Positions 1-8,702 of a stretch of 41,718 bases of DNA are shown here, one piece after another. The position numbers and the translations under genes are program-made. The stretch comes from Pseudonocardia bannensis (GTDB lineage Bacteria; Actinomycetota; Actinomycetes; Mycobacteriales; Pseudonocardiaceae), in assembly GCF_012911875.1 (NCBI RefSeq), contig NZ_JAAXKZ010000045.1, positions 1-41,718 on the forward strand, in the 5' to 3' direction. The notes beneath the pieces were generated by a model, which was given only the letters and a program-made list of their open reading frames with translations, was not told the DNA's origin and searched no databases. Every line of letters starts with the position of its first letter. Positions within the stretch are counted from its first letter, which is position 1.

Positions 1-321
1 GTCTCAGTCCCAGTGTGGCCGGTCGCCCTCTCAGGCCGGCTACCCGTCGTCGCCTTGGTAGGCCATCACCCCACCAACAAGCTGATAGGCCGCGGGCCCA
101 TCCCCAGCCGAAAAAACTTTCCACCCCCCCCATGCGAGGCAAGGTCCTATCCGGTATTAGACCCGGTTTCCCAGGCTTATCCCGGAGCTGAGGGCAGGTC
201 ACCCACGTGTTACTCACCCGTTCGCCGCTCGTGTACCCCCGAAGGGGCCTTACCGCTCGACTTGCATGTGTTAAGCACGCCGCCAGCGTTCGTCCTGAGC
301 CAGGATCAAACTCTCCAACGA
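1..321 (-). rRNA. rrs: 16S ribosomal RNA, 5' part (cut by the window edge)
   Basis: Read on the minus strand, the universal 5' 16S motif AGAGTTTGATCCTGGCTCAG lies at 314-295, followed by the conserved GACGAACGCTGGCGG block and the first variable region. The mature 5' end is placed about seven bases upstream by comparison with Escherichia coli numbering, so it is approximate. Only about 320 bases are present; the rest of the operon lies left of the window. The variable region is compatible with Pseudonocardiales, but this was not checked against a database. Confidence 0.97.
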
Positions 322-411
322 AATCTGGCTCTCATACTGCGCCGACGACGGACGGGGCCGTCGTGGCGCGAACACGAACTGGCACAAAAACCAATTCATC
401 AACAAAACTCG

Positions 412-437
412 ACACACTGTTGAGTTCTCAAAGGACA
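412..437 (-). promoter_or_regulatory. Actinobacterial rRNA leader motif (antitermination/processing)
   Basis: On minus this element contains CTTTGAGAACTCAACAGTG, which closely matches a motif widely seen in actinobacterial rRNA leaders and spacers. In those genomes it is associated with antitermination or RNase III processing. It sits about 90 bases upstream of the mature 16S end. The match is seen directly; the role is inferred from known rRNA operons. Confidence 0.7.
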
Positions 438-449
438 GCTGAGCACCCA

Positions 450-526
450 CCTCCCCTTAAGGAGGAGCCAGGGCCGTATTGTCTTGTATCGTCATTCTCG
501 TCGGTCGACCTCACCGTGAGGTCGAC
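450..526 (-). repeat. Two hairpins in the rRNA leader
   Basis: The first hairpin has CCTCC/GGAGG arms around CCTTAA (450-465). The second has perfect 10-bp arms GTCGACCTCA/TGAGGTCGAC with a 3-base loop (504-526). Neither is followed by a U tract on minus, so they are more likely leader folding or processing structures than terminators. Confidence 0.5.
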
Positions 527-714
527 GTCAGGCCCACGGAATGATCCGGTGGCCTTGGTATGTGGTGGCGCCCAGGCTTCGAACGGACCCGGGTGCAGGG
601 CGCCTGCTCTCGACTCGGTGCTCGGACTGGCCTGTCGCCGCGGTGGCGATGGCCAGGCGGTGCTTCACCGCGCGTGACCCGAGCCGGATTGAACCCGGCT
701 GACGATAGCTCACC

Positions 715-743
715 AGTCTAGGGAACTGGTTTCACCTCATCAA
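715..743 (-). promoter_or_regulatory. Putative rRNA operon promoter
   Basis: On minus, TTGATG (743-738) and TAGACT (720-715) are separated by exactly 17 bases, a good housekeeping sigma-factor promoter. Transcription would start near 707 and produce a leader of nearly 400 bases before 16S, typical for actinobacterial rrn operons. No second promoter of equal quality was found upstream. Confidence 0.7.
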
Positions 744-892
744 TGGTCCATACGAGTGGCGGCCAGTGCTGCCGATGAACCTCCGTATCTCGGCTCCCCA
801 GCGGGCCGTGCGCGTCGAACTCACCATGCCGGCACGATCCCTTCGGTCCGGGGCGGCCCGTGCCTCTGGTCGTGGTCACCGGGGCATCGCCC

Positions 893-977
893 GTGATCGG
901 TGGGAGCTTGCGCACCCTCGATCACACATGAGTGTGCGGCCGCGACGGCCCGGCCGCTTCCACCCGGCAAGTGGAAG
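893..977. repeat. Four consecutive hairpins upstream of the rRNA promoter
   Basis: Four inverted repeats lie end to end: GTGATCG/CGATCAC (893-925), CACAC/GTGTG (923-936), GCGGCCG/CGGCCGC (936-957) and CTTCCAC/GTGGAAG (957-977). The first and second overlap by three bases and the later ones share a base, so they may be alternative folds. They lie between the rRNA promoter and the decayed gene upstream of it and may insulate the operon. No U tract is present. Confidence 0.5.
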
Positions 978-1189
978 AACCCCTGCCATCCTCGACCGGC
1001 GAGGGCGAGGCGGCGTCATTCATGTCCTGAGCGTTGTCGGTGAGGGGGACGGGGGCGGTGGCCCCGCTGCCGACGACGTCCGAGGTGGCGGAGGCCGAGC
1101 TCACACGCCGTGTTCCCGACCCGGGCGGGCGCGCATTCGGGCAACGGGAGCTCGTCGAGCCGGCGTCGGTCGTGCCCCCACCCGTCCAG

Positions 1190-1800
1190 GTCCTCGGTCA
1201 TGCCCGTGCAACCGGTCGGGCTCGCGCTCGTGCGCCGCGTGACCGTGCAGGCCGCGTCGAGCACCGCGGGCGGTCCGGTCGGGTCGGGTGACGGCCAGGC
1301 GGTGAGGTCGAGGGTCCGGCAGCCGATCCTGCGGGCTCGTGCACGCCGGTCGGGGTCGGCATCGCCGACGATCACGGCACTGGCCCCGAGCGAGAACGCC
1401 GCCTCGGCGGCGGCGAGCCCGATCGGCCCGGCCCCCGCGATGTAGACCGTCGACCCCGCGCCGACCCCAGCGGGGACACCACCGGGCCGGCCGATGGGGA
1501 AGACGTCGAGCACCTTCGCCGGCAGGTGGCTTCGGGCCCGGTCACCGGAGGTGATCCAGTCCGGATAGGGGACGATCACGTAGGACGCCAGGCAGCGGCG
1601 GCAGCTGTCCAGGTTCACGCCCGCCCAAGCCCTTCCGGACCGGTCGTCGACTCCGGGCACACGCCGCTTCCCACTCCTCATCCTGTCCCGCACCACGTTC
1701 CGGCGGCGGTGAGCGGCACCGGGGCAGGCCTCCGACGAGGTCCGATACGTCGTCGCGGCCCCTACCGGCATCGTCCCGGCGATCTCGTGGCCGCCCACCG
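1190..1800 (-). pseudogene. Decayed formaldehyde dehydrogenase-like Zn alcohol dehydrogenase
   Basis: A minus-strand frame keeps several blocks of the glutathione-independent formaldehyde dehydrogenase (FdhA) family: a GHEIAGT block near 1795-1775, a YVIVPYPDW block, and the Rossmann core GSTVYIAGAGPIGLAAAEAA with the following IVGD acidic turn and a GCRTLDL block. The N-terminal domain, most of the structural-zinc region (CGRC-type cysteines) and the C-terminal third are missing or scrambled. The surrounding frame is Arg/Pro-rich and not protein-like. It is therefore called a remnant with internal deletions and frameshifts. The rest of 744-2207 contains no recognisable gene. Confidence 0.7.
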
Positions 1801-2122
1801 TGCAGCACCGTCGGATCTCGTCGACGGGGGTACCCCGGCGCCGGGCCGCCGCACCGACCTCCGGTGGCGAATCGGTCCGCGCGGGGGACCCTGCCGGCAG
1901 GCGCCGGCCCACGACCCGGTGCGGCCTCCACCCCCGAGGACGACGCTCGTGTGCCCGCTTCGCCACACGCCGCCGTCGGCACCGGCGGTTCCGCCTTCCG
2001 GGTCGCCTGAGCGGGGTCCGTCTCGTGCTGCGGGGCCGGGGACGACTGAGCTCCGGGGGTGCAGCGTTGTGCGGGTGCGGCCGCATCCGCCTGGGGTGCG
2101 CCGCCGGACGCCCACGATCCCG

Positions 2123-2147
2123 CGAGGCCTCGAGAGGAGGCGCCTCC
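2123..2147. promoter_or_regulatory. Pair of palindromes upstream of betB
   Basis: Two perfect palindromes lie almost adjacent, CGAGGCCTCG (2123-2132) and GGAGGCGCCTCC (2136-2147), about 60-85 bases before the betB start. They could be operator sites for the choline operon. No BetI-type regulator lies beside it, and no clear promoter was recognised here. Confidence 0.3.
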
Positions 2148-2207
2148 CCGCCGGTCCCCGCGCACCGCCACGTCGACCCACAGCCCGTATCGACCGAGGA
2201 GGAACCC

Positions 2208-3680
2208 GTGCCGGATCTCTACATCGACGGTTCCTGGACCGCCGGATCGGAGGGCGTGACGGCGCCTGTCATCAATCCCGCCGACGGTTCCGTCATCCAG
2301 GAGGTCGACCAGGCCTCCCGGCAGGACGTGGAGCGAGCGGTCGCCGCCGCGAAGGCCGCGTTCTCCGGAGGCGGGTGGTGGCCCGGCACCGCGACCGGGG
2401 AGCGCGCCGCGCTGCTGCGCCGGACAGCCGACCTGCTGGTGCGCGACAAGGAGGACATCGCGCGCATCGAGACCCTCGACACCGGCAAGACGCTGGTCGA
2501 GAGCCGCATCGACGTCGACGACGTCGTCGCGGTCTTCCGCTACTACGCGGACCTGGCCGACAAGGACGCCGGGCGGATCGTCGACACCGGCCACCAACAC
2601 GTCGTCAGCCGCGTCGTGTACGAGCCCGTCGGTGTGTGTGCGCTCATCACGCCGTGGAACTACCCGCTGCTGCAGCTGTCCTGGAAGATCGCCCCGGCGC
2701 TGGCGGCCGGCGACACGGCGATCATCAAGCCCAGCGAGGTCACACCGCTGACCACCGTCAAGTTGGTGGGGCTGCTGGAGGAGGCGGGTATCCCGCGCGG
2801 CGTGGTGAACCTCGTCCTCGGCGACGGCCCGACGGTCGGCGCGCCGCTGACCGAGCACCCCGACGTCGAGATGGTCTCGTTCACCGGGAGCGTGCGCACC
2901 GGTCAAGCCATCATCCGGGCGAGCGCGGAGACGGTGAAGAAGGTCGCCGTCGAGCTCGGCGGCAAGAACGCGAACATCGTCTTCGCCGACACCGACTTCG
3001 AGACCGTCGTCGACTACGCGCTCCTCGCGGTGTTCCTGCACTCCGGGCAGGTCTGCTCGGCCGGCGCCCGGCTCCTCGTCGAGGATCCGCTGCACGACGC
3101 CCTGGTGGAGGAGCTGGGGCGGCGAGCCGAACGGATCCGGCTGGGCAACGGTCTCGAGCCGGGGTCGGAGTCCGGGCCGTTGGTCTCCGAGCAGCAACTG
3201 GCCAAGATCGAGGAGTTCGTGGCCTCGGCGCTCGAGGAGGGGGCACGGCTCGTGGCGGGTGGCCACCGCCCCGACGAGCCCGAGCTGCGCAAGGGGTTCT
3301 TCTACCGCCCCACCGTGCTCGACGACTGCCGCCCCGACATGCGGGTGGTTCGCGAGGAGACGTTCGGGCCGATCCTCACCGTCGAACGGTTCAGCACCGA
3401 CGACGAGGCGATCGCCCTGGCGAACGGCACCGAGTACGGGCTGGCCGGGGCGGTCTGGACGAAGGACATCGGCCGCGCGCACCGGGTGGCCGGGGCGCTG
3501 CGTCACGGCACGATCTGGATCAACGACTTCCACCCGTATGTCCCCGGCGCGGAGTGGGGCGGGTTCAAGCGTTCGGGCAACGGCCGCGAACTGGGCCCGA
3601 CCGGACTGGCGGAGTACCGGGAGGCCAAGCACATCTGGCTGAACACCGCGCCCGAGCCGTCACGCTGGTTCAAGGGCTGA
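2208..3680 (+). CDS. betB: Betaine-aldehyde dehydrogenase (aldehyde dehydrogenase superfamily)
   Basis: This 490-residue protein has full aldehyde dehydrogenase length. It should oxidise betaine aldehyde to glycine betaine with NAD(P)+ in the cytoplasm. Visible motifs are the N-terminal YIDGSW block, the cofactor region TPWNYPLLQLSWKIAPAL, the catalytic Glu in VELGGKN (about residue 249), the nucleophilic Cys in SGQVCSAG (about residue 283), and the EETFGPIL and GGFKRSGNGRELG blocks. The start is GTG at 2208, preceded five bases upstream by GAGGAGG; the frame stays open further upstream but is not protein-like there. It is the first gene of a three-gene operon with an APC permease and a choline-dehydrogenase-like GMC enzyme, which supports betaine aldehyde over other aldehydes. 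Substrate is inferred from context. Confidence 0.88.
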   Translation: MPDLYIDGSWTAGSEGVTAPVINPADGSVIQEVDQASRQDVERAVAAAKAAFSGGGWWPGTATGERAALLRRTADLLVRDKEDIARIETLDTGKTLVESRIDVDDVVAVFRYYADLADKDAGRIVDTGHQHVVSRVVYEPVGVCALITPWNYPLLQLSWKIAPALAAGDTAIIKPSEVTPLTTVKLVGLLEEAGIPRGVVNLVLGDGPTVGAPLTEHPDVEMVSFTGSVRTGQAIIRASAETVKKVAVELGGKNANIVFADTDFETVVDYALLAVFLHSGQVCSAGARLLVEDPLHDALVEELGRRAERIRLGNGLEPGSESGPLVSEQQLAKIEEFVASALEEGARLVAGGHRPDEPELRKGFFYRPTVLDDCRPDMRVVREETFGPILTVERFSTDDEAIALANGTEYGLAGAVWTKDIGRAHRVAGALRHGTIWINDFHPYVPGAEWGGFKRSGNGRELGPTGLAEYREAKHIWLNTAPEPSRWFKG

Positions 3681-3714
3681 CGCGCGGGGTCCTCAGGCAC
3701 CTGAAGGGACAGCC

Positions 3715-5241
3715 ATGGGTGGGACCGAGCACCGGACCGACAACGGCCTCGCCGAGTTCGGCTACAGCCAGTCGCTCGAGCGCAGCATCGGCAAGTTCGC
3801 CAGCTTCGCCGCCGGCGTCAGCTACATCTCCGTCCTCACCGGGACCTTCCAGCTCTTCTACTTCGGCTACCACTGGGGCGGGCCGGCCTACTGGTGGTCC
3901 TGGCCGATGGTCTTCACCGGCCAGCTCATGGTCGCGCTGTGCTTCGCCGAGCTGGCCGGGCACTACCCGGTGGCCGGCTCGGTCTACAACTGGTCGAAAC
4001 AACTGGCCGGCCCCACCACGTCCTGGATGGCGGGCTGGATGATGCTGACCGCCTCGATCGTGACCCTCTCGGCCACCGCACTGGCCTACCAGATCACGCT
4101 GCCGAAGATCTGGTCGGGATTCCAGATCGTCGGCGACGGCGGCGGCGAGTACGACTTCGCGATCAACGCGGTCATCCTCGGGACCGTCCTCATCGCATTC
4201 ACCACGCTGATCAACGCGCTCGGCGTGAAGCTGATGTCCCGGATCAACAGCACTGGCGTGTTCATCGAGCTGGTCGCCGCGGTGGTGATCATCGTGCTGC
4301 TGGCGATCCACATCCACAACCCGCCCACCGTCCTGTTCGACACCCAGGGCCGGGGCGCGGGGATGCCGCTCGGGTATTTCGGCGCTTTCCTCATCGCCTC
4401 GCTCGCATCGGCCTACGTCATGTACGGCTTCGACACCGCCAGCTCCCTCGGCGAGGAGACGGTCGACCCGCGGAACACGGCCCCGGCAGCCATCCTGCGG
4501 GCCGTCACCGCCTCGTTCGTGCTCGGCGGGCTGATCCTGCTCTTCGGGATCCTCGCCGCACCGGATCTCACCGATCCGTTGATCGGTGACGTGGCGGGAG
4601 GCCTGCAGTACATCGTCCTGCTGGTGCTGGGCGGAACCCTCGGCAAGATCATCCTGATCTCGATCGCGATCGCCATCACGGTCTGCGTCCTGGCCGTGCA
4701 CACGGCAGCGATCCGCATGATGTTCGCGATGGCCCGGGACAACGCCCTGCCCGCCGCCGCGAAACTGGCCAGGGTCGATCCGAGGCACAAGACGCCGATC
4801 GTGCCCGCGGTCCTGATCGGCGCGATCGCGGTCGGCATCCTGGTGGTCAACATCCGCACGCCGGAGATCTTCACGGCGGTCACCAGCGTCGCGATCATCA
4901 TGATCTACATCGCGTACCTGCTGGTCACCACGCCCATGCTGATCCAGCGGCTGCGCGGGGAGTGGCCGGTGCACGATCCGGAGGACCGGCAGTCCTTCTC
5001 GCTCGGGCGGCTCGGCCTGCCGATCAACATCCTGGCCGTGCTGTGGGGCTCGCTCATGGCGCTGAACCTGGCCTGGCCACGGGTGGAGGTGTACGGCGAA
5101 CGCTGGTACCTGCGGTGGGTCGCGTTCATCTTCATCGGGTTCGTAGCCCTCAGCGGGTTGGTGTGGTTCCGGCTGCGGGGGCGCCACAAGCTGGGCACGC
5201 TCCCCGAGCACATGGCGGACAACCTCGAGGAGGCACCGTGA
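3715..5241 (+). CDS. APC-family permease, probable choline or related amine uptake
   Basis: This 508-residue integral membrane protein has about twelve hydrophobic segments and belongs to the amino acid-polyamine-organocation superfamily. It resembles the amino acid/choline transporter branch: the N-terminal block GKFASFAAGVSYISVLTG, the conserved FAELAGHYPVAGSVYNW segment, and the YGFDTASSLGEET motif typical of that branch. It starts at ATG 3715 with an AAGGGA ribosome site, 34 bases after betB. Its stop overlaps the next start by four bases (GTGA). Lying between betB and betA, it most likely brings choline or a choline precursor into the cell. Ethanolamine, GABA or another amine cannot be excluded from sequence alone. 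Confidence 0.82.
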   Translation: MGGTEHRTDNGLAEFGYSQSLERSIGKFASFAAGVSYISVLTGTFQLFYFGYHWGGPAYWWSWPMVFTGQLMVALCFAELAGHYPVAGSVYNWSKQLAGPTTSWMAGWMMLTASIVTLSATALAYQITLPKIWSGFQIVGDGGGEYDFAINAVILGTVLIAFTTLINALGVKLMSRINSTGVFIELVAAVVIIVLLAIHIHNPPTVLFDTQGRGAGMPLGYFGAFLIASLASAYVMYGFDTASSLGEETVDPRNTAPAAILRAVTASFVLGGLILLFGILAAPDLTDPLIGDVAGGLQYIVLLVLGGTLGKIILISIAIAITVCVLAVHTAAIRMMFAMARDNALPAAAKLARVDPRHKTPIVPAVLIGAIAVGILVVNIRTPEIFTAVTSVAIIMIYIAYLLVTTPMLIQRLRGEWPVHDPEDRQSFSLGRLGLPINILAVLWGSLMALNLAWPRVEVYGERWYLRWVAFIFIGFVALSGLVWFRLRGRHKLGTLPEHMADNLEEAP

Positions 5242-6791
5242 CGGCGACCTTCGACTACGTCGTGGTGGGTGGCGGTTCGGCGGGCTGCGCCCTGGCGGCC
5301 AGGCTCTCCGAGGACCCCGACACGACCGTCTGCCTGCTCGAGGCCGGGCCGTCCGACGTCGACGACCCGAACATCCTGGAACTCGGGGAGTGGATGCACC
5401 TGCTCGACTCCGGCTACGACTGGGACTACCCGGTCGAGCCGCAGCAACGCGGCAACAGCTTCCTGCGCCACGCCCGGGCGAAGGTGCTCGGGGGCTGCTC
5501 GTCGCACAACTCGTGCATCGCGTTCTGGCCGCCCCGTGAGGACCTCGACGAGTGGGCCGCGAAGGGCTGCACCGGATGGAGTGCCGACGAGTGCTGGCCC
5601 CTGGTGGCCCGGCTGGAGAGCAACGACGGGCCGTGGGAGGGCCACGGCCGCTCCGGGCCGGTGAAGATCCGCCAGGTCCCGCCGGACGATCCGTGCGGGG
5701 CGGCCGTGCTGGAGGCCGCGGCGGCGGTCGGGATGCCGACCGTGCGGTTCAACGAGGGTGTCACGGTTCTCGAGGGCGCGGGCTTCTTCCAGATCAACGC
5801 CGACGAGGACAACCACCGCATGTCGTCCTCGCACGCGTACCTGCACCCGATCCTGGAAGAGCGGTCGAATCTCGAGGTCCGGGTCAGCGCCTGGGCCAAG
5901 CAGATCCGGTTCGACGACGACCGGCGCGCCACCGCCGTCGACTACCTCGACTCGGCCACCTTCCACTACGAGTCGGTGACCGCCCGCCGCGAGATCATCG
6001 CGTCCTCCGGGGCGATCGACACGCCCAAGCTGCTCATGCTCTCGGGAATCGGGCCTGGCGAGCATCTCCGGGACTTCGGCCTGGACGTGCTCGTCGACAG
6101 CCCCGGTGTCGGGGCCAATCTCGACGACCACGTCGAGGGCCTGGTGATGTGGGAGGCCGCGAAGCCCATGGTCACCCGCTCCACGCAGTGGTGGGAGGCC
6201 GGGCTGTTCCACCGGACCGAGCCCGGGCTCGACCGACCGGACCTGATGATGCACTACGGCTCGGTCCCGTTCGACCTGAACACGCTGCGCTGGGGCTACC
6301 CCACCACGGAGAACGGGTTCTGCCTCACCCCCAACGTGACCCGGGGCCGGTCCCGCGGGACCGTCCGGTTGCGCACCCGGGACTTCCGCGACCGGGCACG
6401 CGTCGATCCCCGGTACTTCACCGACGCCGAGGACCACGACATGCACGTCATGCTCACCGGGGTCAAGCTGGCCCGGCAGATCGCCCAGCAGCCCGCCCTC
6501 GCCGAGTGGATCGCCCGCGAGCTCGCACCCGGCCCGGACGCGGTGACCGACGACGAGCTCGTCGACTACATCGCCAAGACCCACAACACCGTCTATCACC
6601 CGGCCTGCACCGCCCGGATGGGCCCGGACTCCGACCCGGACGCCGTGGTCGACCCCTGGTTGCGGGTGCGCGGGGTCGACGGGCTGCGGGTCGCCGACGC
6701 GTCGATCATGCCGTTCCTCCCGGCGATCAACCCGAACATCACCGTCATGATGATCGGGGAGAAATGCGCCGACCTGATCCGCGGGCGGTAG
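5238..6791 (+). CDS. betA: GMC oxidoreductase, probable choline dehydrogenase
   Basis: This 517-residue flavoprotein is of usual GMC length. It carries the N-terminal FAD-binding motif VVGGGSAGCALAARLSEDP, the KVLGGCSSHN block, the second GMC signature SSGAIDTPKLLMLSGIGP near residue 255, and a C-terminal catalytic HPACTARMG histidine region followed by PAINPNITVMMIGEK. It should oxidise choline to betaine aldehyde, feeding BetB. The start is GTG 5238, overlapping the permease stop by four bases, with GAGGAGG five bases upstream. GMC enzymes vary in substrate, so choline rests on the operon context. Translational coupling of all three genes is suggested by the spacing. Confidence 0.85.
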   Translation: MTATFDYVVVGGGSAGCALAARLSEDPDTTVCLLEAGPSDVDDPNILELGEWMHLLDSGYDWDYPVEPQQRGNSFLRHARAKVLGGCSSHNSCIAFWPPREDLDEWAAKGCTGWSADECWPLVARLESNDGPWEGHGRSGPVKIRQVPPDDPCGAAVLEAAAAVGMPTVRFNEGVTVLEGAGFFQINADEDNHRMSSSHAYLHPILEERSNLEVRVSAWAKQIRFDDDRRATAVDYLDSATFHYESVTARREIIASSGAIDTPKLLMLSGIGPGEHLRDFGLDVLVDSPGVGANLDDHVEGLVMWEAAKPMVTRSTQWWEAGLFHRTEPGLDRPDLMMHYGSVPFDLNTLRWGYPTTENGFCLTPNVTRGRSRGTVRLRTRDFRDRARVDPRYFTDAEDHDMHVMLTGVKLARQIAQQPALAEWIARELAPGPDAVTDDELVDYIAKTHNTVYHPACTARMGPDSDPDAVVDPWLRVRGVDGLRVADASIMPFLPAINPNITVMMIGEKCADLIRGR

Positions 6792-6848
6792 CCCCTCGCG
6801 CCTCCCCCACGCAGCGACGACTGCCCGCACCCACGCCCGCACGAAGCT

Positions 6849-6860
6849 GAAGACGTCTTC
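6849..6860. promoter_or_regulatory. Perfect 12-bp palindrome upstream of the SseB-like gene
   Basis: GAAGACGTCTTC lies between the bet operon and the next gene, just upstream of that gene's AGGAAAGGA ribosome site. It could be an operator or a small hairpin ending bet transcription. There is no strong U tract. Confidence 0.3.
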
Positions 6861-6877
6861 TTAGGAAAGGACCAGCC

Positions 6878-7303
6878 ATGACAACGTCGGCGTCCGACGA
6901 TTCCGCGCCCGCGGCTGATGCGCCACCCGGTACCGATCAGGGCGACACCGCGGCCGTTCTGCACGACCTTGCGACCAGCATCGGCTTGCTGCCGCAGGTC
7001 CCGCCGGCCGAGGGCGAGGAACAGCCCGAGGGGGCGATCGCGCTGCCCGTCATCGAACACGACGGCCAGCGGTACATCCCCGTCTTCACCAGCGAGGACT
7101 CGCTGCGGGCGGCCGGCGCGGACGTCGGCAGCGCTCTGCGCATCCCGATCGCTCAGCTGGCCGCCAACTGGCCGTCGGACGACGTGTGGCTGGCGGTGAA
7201 TCCCGCCAGCGAGGAAGGTCTCGGCCTTCCTCCCGACGTGGTACGGACGCTGCCCGTGTTCGCCGGCGGCGGGAACGGAGCAGGCGAGAGCACGCCCGGC
7301 TGA
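6878..7303 (+). CDS. SseB N-terminal-domain protein
   Basis: This 141-residue protein resembles the SseB N-terminal domain family found in many actinobacteria: an LPVIEHDGQRYIPVFTSED core, a later LAANWPSDDVWLAVNPAS block and a GLGLPPDVVRTLP tail. The family's function in non-secretion bacteria is unknown and the name comes from a secretion-system protein. The first 30 residues are Asp/Ala/Pro-rich and probably disordered. The start at ATG 6878 is supported by AGGAAAGGA six bases upstream. It is 86 bases after betA and in the same direction, so it could be co-transcribed, but the intervening palindrome argues for separate control. Confidence 0.75.
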   Translation: MTTSASDDSAPAADAPPGTDQGDTAAVLHDLATSIGLLPQVPPAEGEEQPEGAIALPVIEHDGQRYIPVFTSEDSLRAAGADVGSALRIPIAQLAANWPSDDVWLAVNPASEEGLGLPPDVVRTLPVFAGGGNGAGESTPG

Positions 7304-7555
7304 CCACCGTGCGCGCCCTACGGCGACCGCATGATCGTCGCCGCTGCCGACGCGGTCGCTCAGCTCTGCGATGCCCGGCCCCCGGGCGCACCGCTGCTCC
7401 CGCCCGTGGAGGGCCTGTGGCCGGTCGCGGTGGCCGTCGCCCTCGCCGCCGCCGAGGAGGGCCTGGCCCAGGTCTCCGTCGACGATCCGATCCAGCAGGT
7501 CCACCAGGCCATGTGGCGCCCGGAACACCCCCGCGTCGAGGTCGGGACCCGGTGA
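7304..7555 (+). pseudogene. C-terminal stub of an NAD-dependent malic enzyme
   Basis: The reading frame begins right after the SseB-like stop. It encodes the extreme C-terminus typical of NAD malic enzymes: DRMIVAAADAVAQL, then LLPPVEGLWPVAVAVALAAA and a DPIQQVHQAMWRPEHP tail. The roughly 300-400 preceding residues, including the NAD-binding and catalytic domains, are absent. It therefore looks like the end of a gene whose body has been deleted. The alternative, a free-standing small protein starting at ATG 7331, is less likely because it has no good ribosome site. Confidence 0.65.
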
Positions 7556-7568
7556 CGTGGGGCCGGAG

Positions 7569-8702
7569 TCAGCGCGGGGAACCGCACCAGCGGTCGAGCA
7601 GGTCCTGGTAGAGCTCGGTGGCCTGCTCCACCTTGCCGGCCAGGCACCACTCGTCCACGACGTGGCATTGTGCGGTCTCGCCCGGCCCGAGGATCACCGT
7701 CGGGGCCGCGGCGCCGGGCCCGTTGCCGAGCAGGCCGGCGAGCACGGACGCGTCGGTGAAGTAGCGGGCCGGCGGGGCCGGGGCGTCGTCGAGACCGACC
7801 GCCTTCAGCGAGGACCGGACGAGGTCGACGAACGGGTCGTCCGGCGCGGTGTCCACCGGCGGGAGCACCACCTCGTCCTCGACCCGCACGCCGTCCCCGG
7901 CCAGCTCGCCGACCAGCGAGCGCAGCCGGCCGGCGTCAGGTCCGGGCACGGTGCGGACGTCCAGCAACAGCTCCGCCGTGTCGGGCACGACGTTGGGCGC
8001 CACGCCGCCGCGCAGCACGCCGACGTTCGCGGTCACCGGACCGAACCGCTCGTCGTGCGGCCAGCCGGTGTGGTCGTGCAGGGCGACCGCCGCCCGGGCC
8101 AGCCGGACCACGGCGTTGTCGCCGAGCTCGGGCGCCGAGCCGTGCGCCGCCCGGCCGACCGCACCGAGCCGCATCCAGTGCGCGCCCTTGTGCGCCGGAA
8201 CCAGCGTGTTCCCGGTCGGCTCGGCGACCAGCAGCGGCCCGCCACCGGACAGCGCGGCGGCGTCGATGCGCAGCGCTCCGGTGCAGCCGGTCTCCTCTCC
8301 CGCGGTCAGCACCACCTGGACGCCCCGGCAGCGGTGCGGCCGACGGGCGTGTTCGGCCACCGCGACGACAGCGGCGGCGACCCCGGACTTCATGTCGCTG
8401 GCCCCGCGGCCCACGATCCGGTCTCCGTCGCGCTCGGCCGCCCACGGATCGGCCCGCCACCCCGCCGGGTCGGCGGGCACCGTGTCGAGATGCCCGGTGA
8501 GGGTCAGCGGCGGGCCGTCGCCCCCCGGTGTCCGCGCGACGAGTTGCTCACGCCCGTCCGCCCAGTCGAGCAGCCGGGTGCCCAGGCCGGCTCGGTCGAG
8601 CGCCGTCGCGCAGTGGCGGGCCGGCGCGCCCTCCCCGGACCCCACCGACCGCAGCCGGATCAGTTCGGTGAGCAGCACGATCTCGTTCGGACCCTCACTC
8701 AC
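7569..8702 (-). CDS. M20-family metallo-deacylase (ArgE/DapE/acetylornithine deacetylase-like)
   Basis: This 377-residue protein has the usual M20 length. It shows the metal-binding blocks TGHLDTVP, GRGASDMKSGVAA, TAGEETGCTGA and EPTGN, and a late CHVVDEW His block. It should hydrolyse an N-acyl amino acid or related amide using two zinc or cobalt ions. The start is GTG 8702, overlapping the MFS stop by four bases, so the two genes are translationally coupled. The pair suggests uptake of an acylated or dipeptide-like substrate by the transporter followed by hydrolysis. The exact substrate (acetylornithine, succinyl-diaminopimelate or other) cannot be told from sequence. Confidence 0.85.
   Translation of the reverse strand: MSEGPNEIVLLTELIRLRSVGSGEGAPARHCATALDRAGLGTRLLDWADGREQLVARTPGGDGPPLTLTGHLDTVPADPAGWRADPWAAERDGDRIVGRGASDMKSGVAAAVVAVAEHARRPHRCRGVQVVLTAGEETGCTGALRIDAAALSGGGPLLVAEPTGNTLVPAHKGAHWMRLGAVGRAAHGSAPELGDNAVVRLARAAVALHDHTGWPHDERFGPVTANVGVLRGGVAPNVVPDTAELLLDVRTVPGPDAGRLRSLVGELAGDGVRVEDEVVLPPVDTAPDDPFVDLVRSSLKAVGLDDAPAPPARYFTDASVLAGLLGNGPGAAAPTVILGPGETAQCHVVDEWCLAGKVEQATELYQDLLDRWCGSPR

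Noticed and set aside
666..690. A T-arm-like element (GGTTCAATCC on minus) suggesting a tRNA
   Set aside because: No acceptor stem, D-arm or anticodon arm can be built around it; it lies inside the rRNA leader or promoter region.
1016..3632. Very long open frames opposite betB and the upstream region
   Set aside because: They are Arg/Asp/Gly-rich mirror frames of GC-rich coding DNA. Only the short FdhA-like blocks are protein-like.
4905..6842. Long open frame opposite betA and its neighbours
   Set aside because: It is antisense to a clear GMC enzyme and has no recognisable domain.
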